Shown: piece by piece, positions 10,942 to 23,785 of the stretch
How positions within the stretch are numbered: position 1 is the first letter of the stretch
Layout of the letters: each line of letters starts with the position of its first letter
NCBI GenBank assembly: GCA_027574665.1
Contig: CM050650.1
Coordinates: forward strand, 102,769,086-102,833,085
Length of the DNA stretch: 64,000 nucleotides
Source: Rhynochetos jubatus
Taxonomy: Eukaryota > Chordata > Aves > Eurypygiformes > Rhynochetidae
Direction of reading: 5' to 3'
Program-made: the position numbers and the translations under genes
Notes under the pieces: generated by a model
What the model was told of the DNA's origin: nothing
Databases searched by the model: none
The model's input: the letters and a program-made list of their open reading frames with translations, nothing else

Positions 10942-13900
10942 TCAAAACCCTGAGGTATCAACCAAATGCAGTAAAACTGAGCCAACTTCAGAGTCATGGT
11001 TCCATCAGTTTCTACTAGTTTTATCAAATGACTTGTGAAGGACTCTTAAGAAACCAATAGTTCAGTCCCATCAAAATTCGGTCGCAGATTTGGATATTTC
11101 AGTCACTGGATAAAAAGCTGACAATCCAATCAATTGTTATAACTGTGCAATAGCCTCCTCCATTTGCATATTTTGCCTCTATCAACCCCATTTTGTTGAT
11201 ACCCTATGCAATAGCATGCACTGTTATGACACCATAGGCAGGATAAGGAGAGAGGGGTGAAAACTCAAGTACCGCTAGAAAAAAAATGAAAGCTAATAAG
11301 AAAAATATGAATTATAATGAATTCCTTAAAGTTCACACTGAATCTGTTCTGCAGGCTAATAAAACTTTCTTCATCCTTTTCATTAGAGCAGCCAAATCCA
11401 AACCCAGAGAGCTAGAGAGGTGTATATTACTTCATCAATCCTGACTGCCCACAGTCTGCAACAGAACTGAGGGCTGAATGCGATAGGAATTATTATCTTC
11501 TCAGACATCATGGATCCATTCTATTTATCTCCAGTAGGCAACAATTCAACTGTTTTTCCAGAGCTCAGAACATTCATTAGTCAAGGTATATTGAATACTT
11601 GCAAGATTCACAGCCTAAAAAGATGCAAGTCTGACTCAAAGATCTGGTTATTAGAAGAGACTCATGAATAACTAGGATCATTCCAGCCCAGAACAGGATA
11701 CAATTTTATTTTAAATACTCAGAAGTCCAGATGAAATGGACGACACCTGCCTTGAATATTTTGGCTTTAGTCAAATACTGCCCAGCAGCAAGCTTTTAGT
11801 TTCTTAAAAGCATATGAAGTATTAAACTGGAGTTACCATTACCTATCTAGATAATTAAAGCTAATATTCCAGTCACAATGTAATCTAGATTTGCACTAGG
11901 ACAAAATATTAAAACCAACTCAGTAGCACTTATAGTTGTATTTGTCCCATCAAAGTTATGCAGAGTAGTTCTCATATAGCAAACTCTGAACTGTATTTAG
12001 TGTTGTTTACCATGGACAATGCTTTCAAAAACTCTATCTGGGATGGAATGCAGCAGACAATTTCTTCAACAACATGGGAAACAACAGATTCCTGAAATCT
12101 GCTGTCAGATCACTTTATGTACCAGAGCTTTTAGTAAAATTATTTGTCTTGGTTTCATATTCACTGACTTCTGTGTTTGGGGATCAGCACAATCAAGGAC
12201 TTTTTACGTTTTTGGAGTAAAGACTTTGGCTAACATTGTCATCCTCTGGCATGACAGAGGCTTTCAAATGAAACAAAAAATCTAGAAGACAAACTATTCA
12301 CAAGATCTGTCCCAAACTAAAAATTACATTTCTTCAAGGTACTTCTCCAATACAAGGTGTATTTCATCAATTTTGTCTAACATAAATACATAGAAACTTA
12401 TATAAAAATAACTAGCAATAACAAAATCCATCCTAAAAAAAGATTTATACATGTGAGGCTGATAGCCTAAACGAGGCAGACATTGCCTACTGCAAGACCA
12501 CAAAATCTTAAATCCTATGGTATTGAGTGTAATTTATAGTAAAGTTGGGAAAAATATTACATTCTTATTCAGTTATATGGATGCCTTTTGTAGTTATTCT
12601 TGGAGTTTATAGTTTATACTATTTAGATTTATTCCAACAGATTAAAACTGCACTTTGTACAGTATTTACATTACTAAGCTCAGAATGCCAACACTGAAGA
12701 TTTATATTACTTTTATAAAATTTATTTAACTCCTATTATTGTTCCTAGGTGTTACACTGGGAAAAGTCCTGTTTTTCATTAACCTTACTCATATGAGGAT
12801 GTTGTTATCTGTTACTTCAATGCTACTGTCATACTTCCTGAAGAACTTGTATAGTATGAATAAAAGAAATATGCAACAGAGCCATCAGTAAAGACATAGC
12901 TCTAATAATTTTTTTAGATGGTAGGAGGCAAATCCAGGTTCTTCCTAACTTGTTCCTTCTCTCCATACTTATGTATTTTGCACCAAATATATGGTTATTT
13001 CATCCAGAAGTTGTTTTCCTAGCTTGCTTAGGAAAACTGAAAAGTCAAAGTTTTATGGAAGTTAAGATATATAATATCTGCTGTTTTGCACATATTTCCA
13101 GCAGCAGTTAAACTGTCATAAAACGTGATTCATTTGTTATTGGTTTGTTCAAGTGTCCTGTGAAAAGTGTTCTATTTTGCATAAGGAAATCTGAGTTGCA
13201 CTAGGTTTTTTGATTTGGATGTTCACCTTGGAAGTCAGCTGGAGCACTCAGTGCAGCAGCTGTTAGATATAAAATGGACCAAAAATGGTTGAAGAAAAAA
13301 TTAAGTCTGGAATCCCACATTAGTCTCAAATCACAAGGTTAAAATTTCATTGTCTTTGTCCCAGTGGGTTATTAGTCTTCTTCTCCAATATAGAATTGCA
13401 TAAGAAAGAGAAAGCTACAAGTCCTGGTCTCCTTTTATTCTACCAGATCAGTCTACTTTTGCAATCAAAGTGTACAGATTTGTGGTTTGAATAGTCTTCA
13501 GAGAATTGAACTTCAGCACAAAAAATGTCCTTATGGTGAGATGAGGGTTGAAAAGATGCACTGTAAGAAACAGCAGCCTCTAAAAGATTAATTTAAAAAC
13601 ACAAGGATTAATCTGTATACTTTCATTTTAAGGAAATATTTGAACCATCACTCTTAGATTTTAACTATATCAATATAACAAAGTAGCTCCTCCTGGCACT
13701 TAGATAGATATGCAAGAACTGGTCAGAGGATGAGAATCAACATATTTATACTCATCACCTCTTTATAAAGTCTGGTTACCTCTACAGCTGTCAATTACTC
13801 TTTATTGTGAATCTTATTCTGAAGAATGTAACTTTCCATAAACAACGCTTGCAATGTGGACACCTAATGCACCAAGCCAGATACTCAAATGACAGTCATT

Positions 13901-16900
13901 AGATAAATGAACTTGTTGCTTAAAATATGTACTTGATCTATCCCTTGGTCTGTGCATCTTTTAAGAGTTTCAATGCTTCTTTTATCACTAAATATGTGTC
14001 AAAGAAAGTTTCTGGAATATGAACAAGATGCTTCATTTAGACAGCACCAGGAATTATAAGTTTTACTTTTCCTCTGCAAACTTTCGGTCACGTTACAAAG
14101 TTTCTTTCTCCTTAGAGAAATCATGCATGTCTTAAAATCAATACCAAATACGAGTTCACTTAACTATACTGTTGAGAATCATTGCAGATGAATTAAAGAT
14201 TATCTGGTTTTTCACTCTGCCTGCACACCTAAATTATCATCCAAGTGTCTTTTGACCTTTCTTGATTCCAACACCTCCCTGTCAAATAAACAAGCATAGC
14301 AAGTCTTTTTGCAGGCAAGTTGCCTCATTTGTAATATGTTTAGCAGCTCTGATTATGCTTTTGTAATTCCTAAAGAAAATCTTATAATACTAAAATTATT
14401 TGCTTCTCAGCAAAATGATCTTCAAACTGCAGTGGTTGTTCATGTTTTCATAATGAACCGTTTTCAAAGCTGTATAGCAACACACACAAATGCATTACAA
14501 GTTACAGCTGTGATGCAATGCCTTTCCTGTCAGGTATAAACATATATGATGGAAGACAGCGTAGATTAATGAATTCTTAAATACCACATTCTTTCAAGCT
14601 TTTTTTTCCCTCCCCATCTACTACCAGTCTAGACACAACTCTCATGCCTTGTGTAACCATTCCCATGTACACTTATTACATAATACTCTTCAATTTATAG
14701 TAATGTTTTAAATTTAATGTACTAAACTTTTTTTTGGCAGAATTTAAAATCTTAAAGATTTTAAAGTTTTGTGCCCAGTTAAATGGAATTCAGGACTCAG
14801 AACTGAATACAAAATAATGTGCAGGTTTCATCTGATGAAATATAAAAGTCTCTAATCTGATTGTTTGTATTTGAGGTGATTATCTAAACTGCTTCTTCAC
14901 TCTGTAGCTAGAACTAAGCACTTCTGTAAGATTCACTGCACTTTAAAGGACACTTCTTGCATAGGTCAGATAAATCACACAGTAGAAATGCATAGCTTTC
15001 TCCACCAACTACAGATAGAGCCTCGTCCAATTTACATAGAGTAGCCCTCTGGATAACATATATGCACATTTGGCCAGATGAATCCTCTCTTATGAATCTT
15101 ATTTTGTCATAGCTGAATCAGAAGTACATAGAACATGTGCTTTGGAGGTTGAATATGTTTTCTATACTACTCCACTCTACTTATAGTGTTGTAAATCAAC
15201 ACGGTATTAAAAACAGTCAGTGTAAAAGTCTGTAAACTGAAATATGCCTTAATGAAATTTTAGTGTAAGACAATGCATCAGGAAAAACATGACGTTCTAG
15301 TGGGGATTTTTTTTTTTTTTTTTTAATTACATCTGTTTGTGATAGGGCTATTGAATAGAAACAAGCAGTAGATGAGTTATCATCTTCGCTTTATTGTATG
15401 TCAATATATTGTGAATAGGTGATAATGTAGCACTTTAAATTAGTAGGGATGTTATAAATGTGTGTCTAGTGAATCACACAAACATGCATTGGTTTGTCAT
15501 GAAACACCCTGTTCTTTTCATGCTAGATGGAAAAGAGAATTTTTTCTCCAAATATTTAAACCAGATATATTACTACAAAATATAGTTAACTATGAATTAT
15601 CTTTGAATAAATTAGCTAAGCATGACTCAACACAAAGCAGTTAGCAGACCTTGATTTTGAATGCTGACTTAGGGCAGTACAGTCCCAGAAAAATAATCTT
15701 TATCAGATCTTGATTGTCTTCACACAGACTTGTCTCTTCATCTGCCTAACATTCACAGAGCAGTGGTGCAGGTTCCCCAGAGATTCAGTTCACATCCAAC
15801 TGTTCCATAGCATTATCATATAGAAATCACTGTCTCCATCTCCATAACAGAATATCAGGTTAATTTATCAATGTCATAAAAACTTAGCTCTTTCTGTGGC
15901 ACAGCATGACTCCTTATCCATGGTGTTAAACACTTTCTTGCCAGAGAAGAAGGATTTTGTCCATTTTTCTGTCTGGGAGCTAGCTGTGATCTGTACCATC
16001 CTCCAGAATTGCACCAGTCCTTGTCTAAGGAGAGTTCATTGAAATAGACAATGCATATCTAAATGTGTGCATGTTTACCCATTTATGTAGAATAGCTTCA
16101 GAGACAAGACTGAGATATGTAGACTCTGGACTTAACCGTTTTCTAGTACAGTGGTATCCAAGCACTTCTGAAGAGGCCCAACCTAAAATACTTCAGACCA
16201 TAAAATATAACGCAGGGTTAAAAAATTAATGTAAATGTTGGAAATATATCACTAAATTTCTCTCCATTCTTAGTTCTTGAGAAAATACTCAGGGAAAAAT
16301 GTCACACATCACAGTAAAATATTAATGAACAGGAAGCAAAGAGAGGCCTGAGATGCAGTACCGTTATGTGCTATTTTATAAATAACTCCTTATAGTATCC
16401 AATTTAAAATGTAATCTGCTATCAGTGGCAACAACAGCAAAATCTGCCAAATCATACAGACTGCTGATTTCCAGTCTGAAAAACAATAAAGAAAAACTTT
16501 TAATAATTAGCCTTCAGCAGACGATGTATCCTTTACTTGCACAGTTACAAGACAAAGGGCTGGAGTGGTTTGGAACAGAGGAATTAACAAAAGAGAAACT
16601 ATTCTTGCCACCACTGACAGAGCTGTTGGGGGTGAGAAAACTTTCCCATCTGTGGATTACATCATAAAGGCAAAATCCTGAAAAAGACAGGAGGGGCAAC
16701 ATTTTACATTACCACAAGTTTAAGCACAACCGATCCACCAGAGACATCATCTGCCTAATTACCTTAAAACTAATTCAAGGTATGGGATTCATTTCACTTA
16801 ACTGTCTAAAAGGTATGCATATACTTTTCAATTACTGGGTTCCTTGTATTGTCAGTGAAGGGAAACAGACATATTCATGTCAGATTTGAACGGACCTATT

Positions 16901-18702
16901 TTAGGTGTCAAGTGCAGACTGAGATTAATCACATAATAGAAAACATCTTTTTTCTGTAGAGTGTAAAGAGAGTCTATACAGATTGCTGAGGTTTAGATGT
17001 ATACATTTAGTCAGATTACTACTGTCTTTGGAGAAACCCATCTAAGGTTTTCAAACAAAACCACTGAAAGGATCTTATCCATACTACAAGAAGAAAATAA
17101 AATCTGGAGGTCATTTTCTACTATATGTTTGTTGAATACCTAGTACAATATTTTCACAGTCTTCCTTTGAAGGCTAATCTAAAAAATAAAAAATATAGCA
17201 GTAATATTATATACATATGATATATTTCTTTAAATTCCCTTATAAAATGGTTTTTATTTGCTTAATAGTTCTCTTGTGTTTATTTCAAAGTACATAATTT
17301 ATCACTTTAAAATTTTCCATTTTTTCTAGGATAAAAACTGTTCAAACTTCACCACAAATTTACTTTTTTTTTCTCTATTTCTTTTAAGAGAATTTATCTA
17401 AGAGACATAATCATCTGTCAGTGCTAGACAGAAGTGCTTTTACTGTAATACTGTTAAATCTAATTCCTGCTGCAGCACTTCACTGTGAAACTTATTGGTC
17501 TTAGATAGGCACTGGTTCAAATTCTGAAATAAATAATAAAAATGCAGTTTTCTTGTTGTCTGAGTTGTGCTCAGAATCTAAAATAAAGATACCTGTTATA
17601 TTTGGAAGAATAGAGAGTTTTTTGGTTAGTGCTCAGATGAAAAGAACATTTGAAAATATGGGAGTGACAAGGTCACTTGTGCTATACTTATCAAATAAAC
17701 CATCTGAGTAATGGGAAGAAATGTTGTTTCTGCAGGCTATCTACAAAGTATTTCAAGTGTGGAACTACATTAAATACAACAAAGGATAGGAAGGGAGAGT
17801 AAAACTTGAAAAGCAAATGAGGCAATGTGGACAGAGACCAATAATTCAAGGTGGAAGCACCATAATTAAACAACTGATGTCTTTTACAAATTCTGCTTTT
17901 AAGAATCTATAACAATGTTTTCAACCACAGATGAGACATGCTTGAATCAAGACATTTTCAAAGAAAGATCTAACCTAACAGTTATAGGTTATATATGGAG
18001 TGGGAAAGGTATAAGAAAGTACTAAATGATTCTGTTTCTACCTTGCTACTCTATTCTCTGTCCCCAAGCACTCCCCTTCCTCCAGTATGTTAAACACTTT
18101 TTCTGAGAAACCAAAACCCTACAGTTTGGTTCCCACATGTAGAATACTTGATAGATAAGAATGACTGACTTTTAAAGCTTTGTGAGCTTTTCATAATAAA
18201 ATAAGAACCTATAATAATTTTGTGTCTGAAAATGGCTAAGATTTTGGACATTTAATTGAATGTCAGAGAAAAAGTTTTCCTCTCTGTAGATGGTATTTTA
18301 AAAAATGTTTTGTTTATACATTAGTTTCATGACTGAACTTGTGAAACTGTACTGTAGAATGAGTCCTGGAGATGTCACCTGTAATGACCTCTCAAGAACC
18401 CTTACACAACTGAGGGAGCTTAACATAGCACAGTTTGATTTTCAGCTCCTTTTTTTCTCATACTGGATCACTTCCACAAATATTCAAGCAAAATGCAAAG
18501 ATGTGAAAGGCAAATGAAAAGGGGTCTTCACAAACCACTTGAAGTCTAATACAATTTCATCAAATTCCCCACAGTTGACATCTGTAGCTCTTATGGCATT
18601 TAGTTGTGAACTATCTGAGATAAAATCAGTTGAAACTTAATTGATTATATTACCTTTCTCCCAGTTCCCTTATACTCCATCTGATGCAGGCCACCGATTT
18701 GC
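10942..18702. other. 7.8 kb of unique sequence
   Basis: No transposon, exon with splice signals or RNA gene was recognised. A run of T at 15308-15324 is the only clear simple tract. Open frames at 12019-12285, 14309-14539 and 16425-16667 are of chance length, match no family that I know and lack supporting splice or translation signals. Confidence 0.45.
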
Positions 18703-18715
18703 AAAAAAAAAAAAA
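18703..18715 (+). repeat. Poly-A run
   Basis: Thirteen A followed by CCAAACAAACCC, about 30 bp before the CR1 at 18748. It is not a CR1 tail, because CR1 ends in octamer-like repeats and not poly-A. Confidence 0.8.
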
Positions 18716-18747
18716 CCAAACAAACCCAGTGCTACCTATTCCTCCTT

Positions 18748-19452
18748 AGCAGCCCTGAGGAAAAGGACTTGGAGGTACTGGTGGATGAAAAGTTGAACAT
18801 GAGCCAGCAGTGTGTGCTGGCAGCCCATAGAACCAATCATATCCTGGTCTGTACCAGGAGAAGTGTGGCCAGCAGGTTGAGGGAGGGGATTCTCCCCCTC
18901 TACTCTGCTCTTGTAAAACCCCACCTGTAGTACTCTGTCCAGCTGTGGAGCCCTCAGCATAAGAAGGATATCGACCAGTTGGAACGAGTGCAGAGGAGGG
19001 ACACAAAGAGGCTCAGGGGGCTGGAGCACCTCTCCTATGAAGAAAGGCTGAGAGAATTGGGTTTGTTCAGCCTGGAGAAGAGAAGGCTCTGGGGAGACCT
19101 TATTGCAGCCTTCCAGTACCTGAAGGGGGCCTACAAGGAAGCTGGGTGGTGGCTTTTTACAAGGGCCTGTAGTGACAGGACAATGGGTAATGGGTTTAAA
19201 CTGAAAGCAGGGAGATTTAGATATTAGATATCAGGAAGAAATTCTTCCCGGAGAGGGTGGTGAGGCACTGGAACAGGTTGCCCAGAGAAGCTGTGGGTGC
19301 CCCATCCCTGGCTGTCTACAAGGCCAGGCTGGATGAGGCTTTGAGCAACCTGGTCTAGTGGAGGGTGTCCCTGTCCATGGCAGGGGGCTTGGAACTAGAT
19401 GATCTTTAAGGTCCCTTCCAACCTTAACCATTCTATGATTCTATGATTCTAT
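18748..19452 (+). mobile_element. CR1 LINE, 705-bp 3' end
   Basis: The copy begins abruptly at AGCAGCCCTGAGGAAAAGG and runs to TTCTATGATTCTATGATTCTAT, the typical CR1 tail. It covers the last third of ORF2 and the 3' UTR. Recognisable peptide pieces are LVDEKLNMS-like, LYSALVx[34 protein letters not shown] and the [11 protein letters not shown] block, then WNRLPREAV and ALSNLV* split into different frames. The frame is broken after the GAGATTTAGATATTAGATATC stretch at 19210-19228, which holds an extra repeat of TTAGATA. It is very close to the copies at 51222 and 59117 and so belongs to the same, comparatively young subfamily. Confidence 0.96.
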
Positions 19453-21392
19453 TCCAGCACACACGGCTTTGCAAATTCCACATTATCCATTACCTGGAGT
19501 ATTCCATGCCCTCACATAATAGTGTCATTTAAATGACTTCAAATTTATCTTTGTTTATTATTTACACTTTAGTCATGGTAAAAGATAACACTCATAAATA
19601 AGAGTTAAAAAACTTAATCAATAGCTCAGGTTGCCATAATTAAATACTGTAGAATATGAAAAAGAACATCTGCACTGGTAATGGTATAAGAATATGAAAC
19701 AGTAATGTGTCACAATTCTGATGTCATAACAGTATGAGCGAATGGTGAGGTCAATGGTGAAAAAAGTCCTGAAAAAGCTGTGTCTGAAAGAAGTAGAGAG
19801 CTTACTGCCAAGGATTTTTATTTGAAAATGGCAGTAACCAAGGGGGAAGAAAAGATGTGTGTATGAAAGGATTGTATATAAAAGAGTAAAGAACAGTTTG
19901 GGGAACATGATGCAATGGTTTTTACAACTACAAGGATTCACTATTATGAGCTATAATGCACTGACCATGAGTCACACCTTTTAAAAAAAATGTGTGATAC
20001 AACAGTAGATCAAAGATGGCTATTTTTAGGGATTACTGTCACTCCTAATAGCCATCTAAAAGAGATATTACACTTTATTTTTTGTGATGTAAAATAAATG
20101 TAGAGACCTTATATCCCACTGAGGGACAGTGGGAAAGAAATCAATGGGGAAGATGATTCCTCATCTCTGTGGCAATGTTTCCTTGTCTCTTGCTGTGGAG
20201 TATCTAGATATCAAGAGCAGAAGCACTAGCTGTCTCCTTTTCTGCTTGGATTTTGGGAGCATCTTTGCTTCAGTTGTTTTATCCAGTCAATTTATTAATC
20301 TAAATTAATACCTGATGAAAATCTTAAATTCAGTTGAGTTTCACCAGATTTTATTTTGCCTCAAAAAATTCTGCTATCCTTTACTACATTCTGATGATCT
20401 TTAATTATATTAGAACAATAAAATAAGCTATATTCAAAAGAAAAGAAAAAAATTATATAAATAGGCAGTATTTAATGAAATACTCTAGTGACACCACTTT
20501 AATTTTTTATCTAAATGGGTTTTCAGAAAAACTGCTGACCACTAGAGGGTCAAAATAATTTCATTTTTCACACAGAAAGGAAATTTGAAATATGTGTTAT
20601 CATAACACATAGTTTTTACAATTATGATAAACTGTTATTAAGCTAAAATATTTGTGTAATTCTGACATGTTGGAAAAATATGTTGAATGATCATTAAGCT
20701 TACCTTTGAATCTTCTTAGAAGATTTCTGTCAGTGTGTTTTTAGGTTATAAAACATAACATATGAGGCTACCAAGTGCAAAATACTCAGAACTGCTTACA
20801 TTGTGAGTGTGATTTTACTAGAGTTATATATATAATTCATACAATTAGTTATTTTTTTGCTTTTAGTATTAACAATGATTTTCGTAAGAAAAAACCTCAA
20901 ATCCTTATGTTCGCTGATTTCAGTTATTTACCCTCAAAATATATTGTGTGCAACATTTTTGTTTTCTAGATGAGCAATTACATTTGAGTTGTCTTAAAAG
21001 GTAAATCCTACGATTTGGGTGATATTTTTACTGCAATATTTGAAGATACAAAAAATGTAAATTTGCATTTGATATACAACTTCATTTACCTGTTGCATAT
21101 CAACATCTCAGAGAAGCTCTGTCACTCACTGATAAACTTTGACCATAGCCACCAGCTTCCTTCCACTTCTAGACATGATCCTGATGACAATAAGAATCCA
21201 ATGCGGCTAGCCAAAGACCAATAGTGAGAAGTGGAATAGAAGCCTACACATTAATTGTGATGAGGAAGAAAAGGCACATGTGGAGGTAATCAGAATGTAA
21301 TGAAAAGAATTTCACTTTCAACTTATAATTTTGCTTTATTTCTTGCACTACTATATGGGTTAATGTTTAACTTAAACAGAAATATATTTAAT
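19453..21392. other. Unique sequence with one short hairpin
   Basis: No repeat or exon recognised. The 107-codon frame at 19618-19941 (minus) is rich in F, Y, S and C from AT-rich sequence and resembles nothing. An 11-bp inverted repeat lies at 20014-20057 (listed separately). Confidence 0.5.
20014..20057. repeat. Short inverted repeat (11-bp arms)
   Basis: AGATGGCTATT (20014-20024) pairs exactly with AATAGCCATCT (20047-20057) around a 22-bp loop. It could form a hairpin in DNA or RNA; there is no downstream T run or microRNA-like extended pairing, so I assign no function. Confidence 0.7.
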
Positions 21393-21412
21393 CATAGAAT
21401 CATAAAATCTAA
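21393..21412 (-). mobile_element. Stub of a CR1 tail
   Basis: ATCATAGAATCATAAAATCT is like the complement of the CR1 end repeats. It is only about 20 bp and stops where the LTR fragment begins, so it may be the remnant of a CR1 cut off by a later rearrangement, or chance. Confidence 0.4.
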
Positions 21413-21423
21413 ACAACTAAAAC

Positions 21424-21525
21424 CATCAGTGTGTTAACAACATACTTCTCAGCACAAATCCAAAACATAGCCTCATAATATCTACTGTGAAGAGAATTAA
21501 CTTTATCACAACTAAAACCACCACA
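21424..21525 (-). mobile_element. LTR fragment, first 100 bp only
   Basis: On the plus strand it reads CAGCACAAATCCAAAACATAG, then TACTGTGAAGAGAATTAAC, then ACTAAAACCACCACA, the complement of the beginning of a type B avian LTR (TGTG...GAGTTAATTTTCTTC...ATTTGTGCTGAAAACA). Everything downstream in the LTR is missing. Confidence 0.8.
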
Positions 21526-21708
21526 TGTCAGGAAGCAACTGGCAGTCTTCACCTCTGTTTAGATGCTCAGTGACAAATTTTGTTGTTAAAACATACATCT
21601 AGTCTCTCTGTTCATTACTATAATTCCTTCACTTTCTGAATGTATATTAAAATCAGCATAAATTGTTACTTTCTGGTTCTGAATTTCTCTTTTCCTTAGA
21701 AGATTGTT
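21526..21708. other. Short unique spacer
   Basis: Nothing recognised. Confidence 0.5.
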
Positions 21709-22603
21709 TCATAGAATCATAGAATGGTTTGTGGTGGGAAGGGACCTGAAAGATCATCTAGTTCCAACCACCCTGGGCAGGGACACCCTCCACTAGACCA
21801 GGTTGCTCAAAGCCTCATCCAGCCTGGCCTTGAACACTTCCAAGGGTGGATTATCCACAGCACCTCTGGGCAACCTCTTTGAATGGCTCAGCACCCTCTC
21901 TGTGAAGGATTGGTTCCTTATACCTACACTGAATTTACCATCTTTCATTTTAAAGCTAGTACCTGTTGTCCTATTACTACGTACCCTTGTGAATAAACCC
22001 TCTTCAGCATTTTTGTCGCCTCACCCCTTTAGGTAATTAAAGTTGCTAGAATATCTCCCAGGAGCCTTCTCTTCTCCAGGCTGAAAAACCATAATCTCTC
22101 AGCGTGTCTTCACAGGAGAGCTGCTCCAGCCCTCTGATCATCATCGTGGCCATCATCTGGACTCACTCCAACAGGTCTATGTCCTTCTTATGTGGGGGCT
22201 GAACAGAGTACTGCAGGTGAGATCTCACAAGAGCAGAGTACAGAGGCCAAAACACCTCTATCGACTTTCTGATGATGCTTCTTTTCATGCAGCCCAGGGT
22301 ACATTTTGCTTTTTTGGGCTGCAAGTGCACACTGTTGGGTCATGCTGAGCTTCTCATCAACCAACACTCCCAAGTCCTTCTCCTCAGGGTTGGTCTCAAT
22401 CCATTCTCCACCCAGCCTGTATTAGTGCTTGCGTTGCCCCAACCCATGTGACGGACCTTATAGATCTTCATGAGATTCGCATGGACCCAGCTCTCAACCC
22501 TCTCAAGGACCCTTTGGATGCCATACATTCCCTCCAGTATTTTGACTGCATCACACAGCTTCATGTCAACAGCAGACTTGCTGACAGTGTTGTTTCCCTC
22601 AGT
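21709..22603 (-). mobile_element. CR1 LINE (host element), 3' part
   Basis: The left end ATAGAATCATAGAATGGTTTG is the complement of a CR1 tail. Going right the sequence runs backwards through the 3' UTR, the ORF2 C-terminus (CTAGACCAGGTTGCTCAAAG at 21794; peptides like LLEWL, LNTS) and further 5' to TCAACAGCAGACTTGCTGAC (22567-22584, complement of the ...SKSAVDMK region). At about 22603 the match stops and an oppositely oriented CR1 begins; the expected next bases of this element resume at 23702. It carries many stops and small indels. Confidence 0.93.
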
Positions 22604-23706
22604 ATTCTCTTATAGAAACTTTCTGCTCATGGCTTTGACGAGCACATTCTTCACTGGGTAAAAAAATGGCTGGATGGCCAGGCCCAAGAAGTTGTGGTGA
22701 ATAGAGTTAAATCCAGTTGATGGCCAGTCACAAGTGGTGTTCCCCGGGGCTCAGTACTGGACTCAGTTCTGTTTAATATCTTTAGCAATTATGTGAATGA
22801 GGGGATCAAGTGCACCCTCAGTAAATATGCAGAAAACACCAAGTTGGGCACAAGTATAGAGGGTAGGAAGGCTCTTCAGAGGGATCTAGACAGGCTGGAT
22901 CAATGGGCCAAGGCCAACTGTATGAGGCCTAATAAGGCCAAGTGCTGAATCCTGACTTGGGTCACAACAAACTCATGGAACATTACAGCCATGGGGATGA
23001 GTGGCTGGAAAGCTGCCTGATGGAAAAGGACCTGAGGGTGTTGGTTGACAGCAGGCTGAATATAAACCAGCAGTGTGCCCAGGTAGTCAAGAAGGTCAAT
23101 GGTATACTCGCCTGTATGAGAAACAGTGTCACCAGGAGGACTAGGTAATTGTTTGTCTCTCTGTACTGGGCAATGGTGAGGGCACATGTCAAATATTGTG
23201 TTGAGTTTTGGGCCTCTCAATACAAGAAAGACATTGAGATGCTGGAGGTTTTCCAGAGCAGTGCAACGAAACTGGTGAAAGTTCTAGATAACAAGTCTTA
23301 TGGGGAGCATCTGAGGCAACTGGGGTTCTTAAGTCTGCAGAAGAGGAGTCTCAGCAAAGACCTTGTCACTGTCTACAAATACCTGAAAGGAGGTTGCAGA
23401 AAGGTGGATGTTGGTCTCTTTTTCCAGGTGACGAATGATAGGACAAAAGGAAATGCCCCCATGTTGAGCCAGAGAAATTTTAGATTGGATATTAGAAAAA
23501 ATTTCTTAACTGAATTTTTTCAAACATTGGAACAGACTGCCCAAGGTGGTGGTTGAGTCACTATTCCTGGAGGTATTTAAAAGATGTGAATAAGGTTCCT
23601 GGGGACATGGTTTAGTGTTAGATTTGCAGTGTTACGTTAACAATTGGACTTGATGATCTTAATTGTCTTTTCGAACCTAAAATGTTCTAAGATTCTATGA
23701 TTCAGT
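22604..23706 (+). mobile_element. CR1 LINE nested in another CR1, 1.1 kb
   Basis: This is a different CR1 subfamily from the copies at 18748, 51222 and 59117. It starts near the TTTCTGCTCATGG block and proceeds through CACTGGGTAAAAAAATGGC, GGTGTTCCCCGGGGCTCAGTACTGG (reverse-transcriptase region), TGGAAAAGGACCTGAGGG, CAGTGTGCCCAGGTAGTCAAG, and the peptide parts VEFWASQYKKDIEML and YKYLKGGCRKV, to the tail TTCTAAGATTCTATGATTCAG. Stop codons and single-base changes occur in the RT part and at 23145 (TAG). TCAGT occurs both just before (22599-22603) and at its end (23702-23706), as expected for a short target duplication, although the tail itself can also give this ending. Confidence 0.92.
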
Positions 23707-23785
23707 TCCACTGTCCATGTCACCAATGAAGATGTTGAATGGCAGTTGTCCCATTACTGACCCCTGAAGAATGCCACTCGCCCCA
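23702..23785 (-). mobile_element. CR1 host element, continuation
   Basis: The complement of CR1 sequence directly 5' of what is seen at 22603: CCACTGTCCATGTCACCAATGAAGATGTTGAA (23708-23739) followed by TTACTGACCCCTGAAGAATGCCACTCG (23754-23780). These match the CR1 'FNIFINDLD' and 'PQGSVL' coding regions in reverse. Together with 21709-22603 it makes one older minus-strand CR1 split by the insertion. Confidence 0.82.

Noticed and set aside
12019-12285. 88-codon frame with several Cys
   Set aside because: No recognisable domain; chance length for 64 kb; the start is not supported.
19618-19941. 107-codon minus-strand frame, aromatic and Cys/Ser-rich
   Set aside because: Composition of AT-rich DNA; no motif, splice or expression support.
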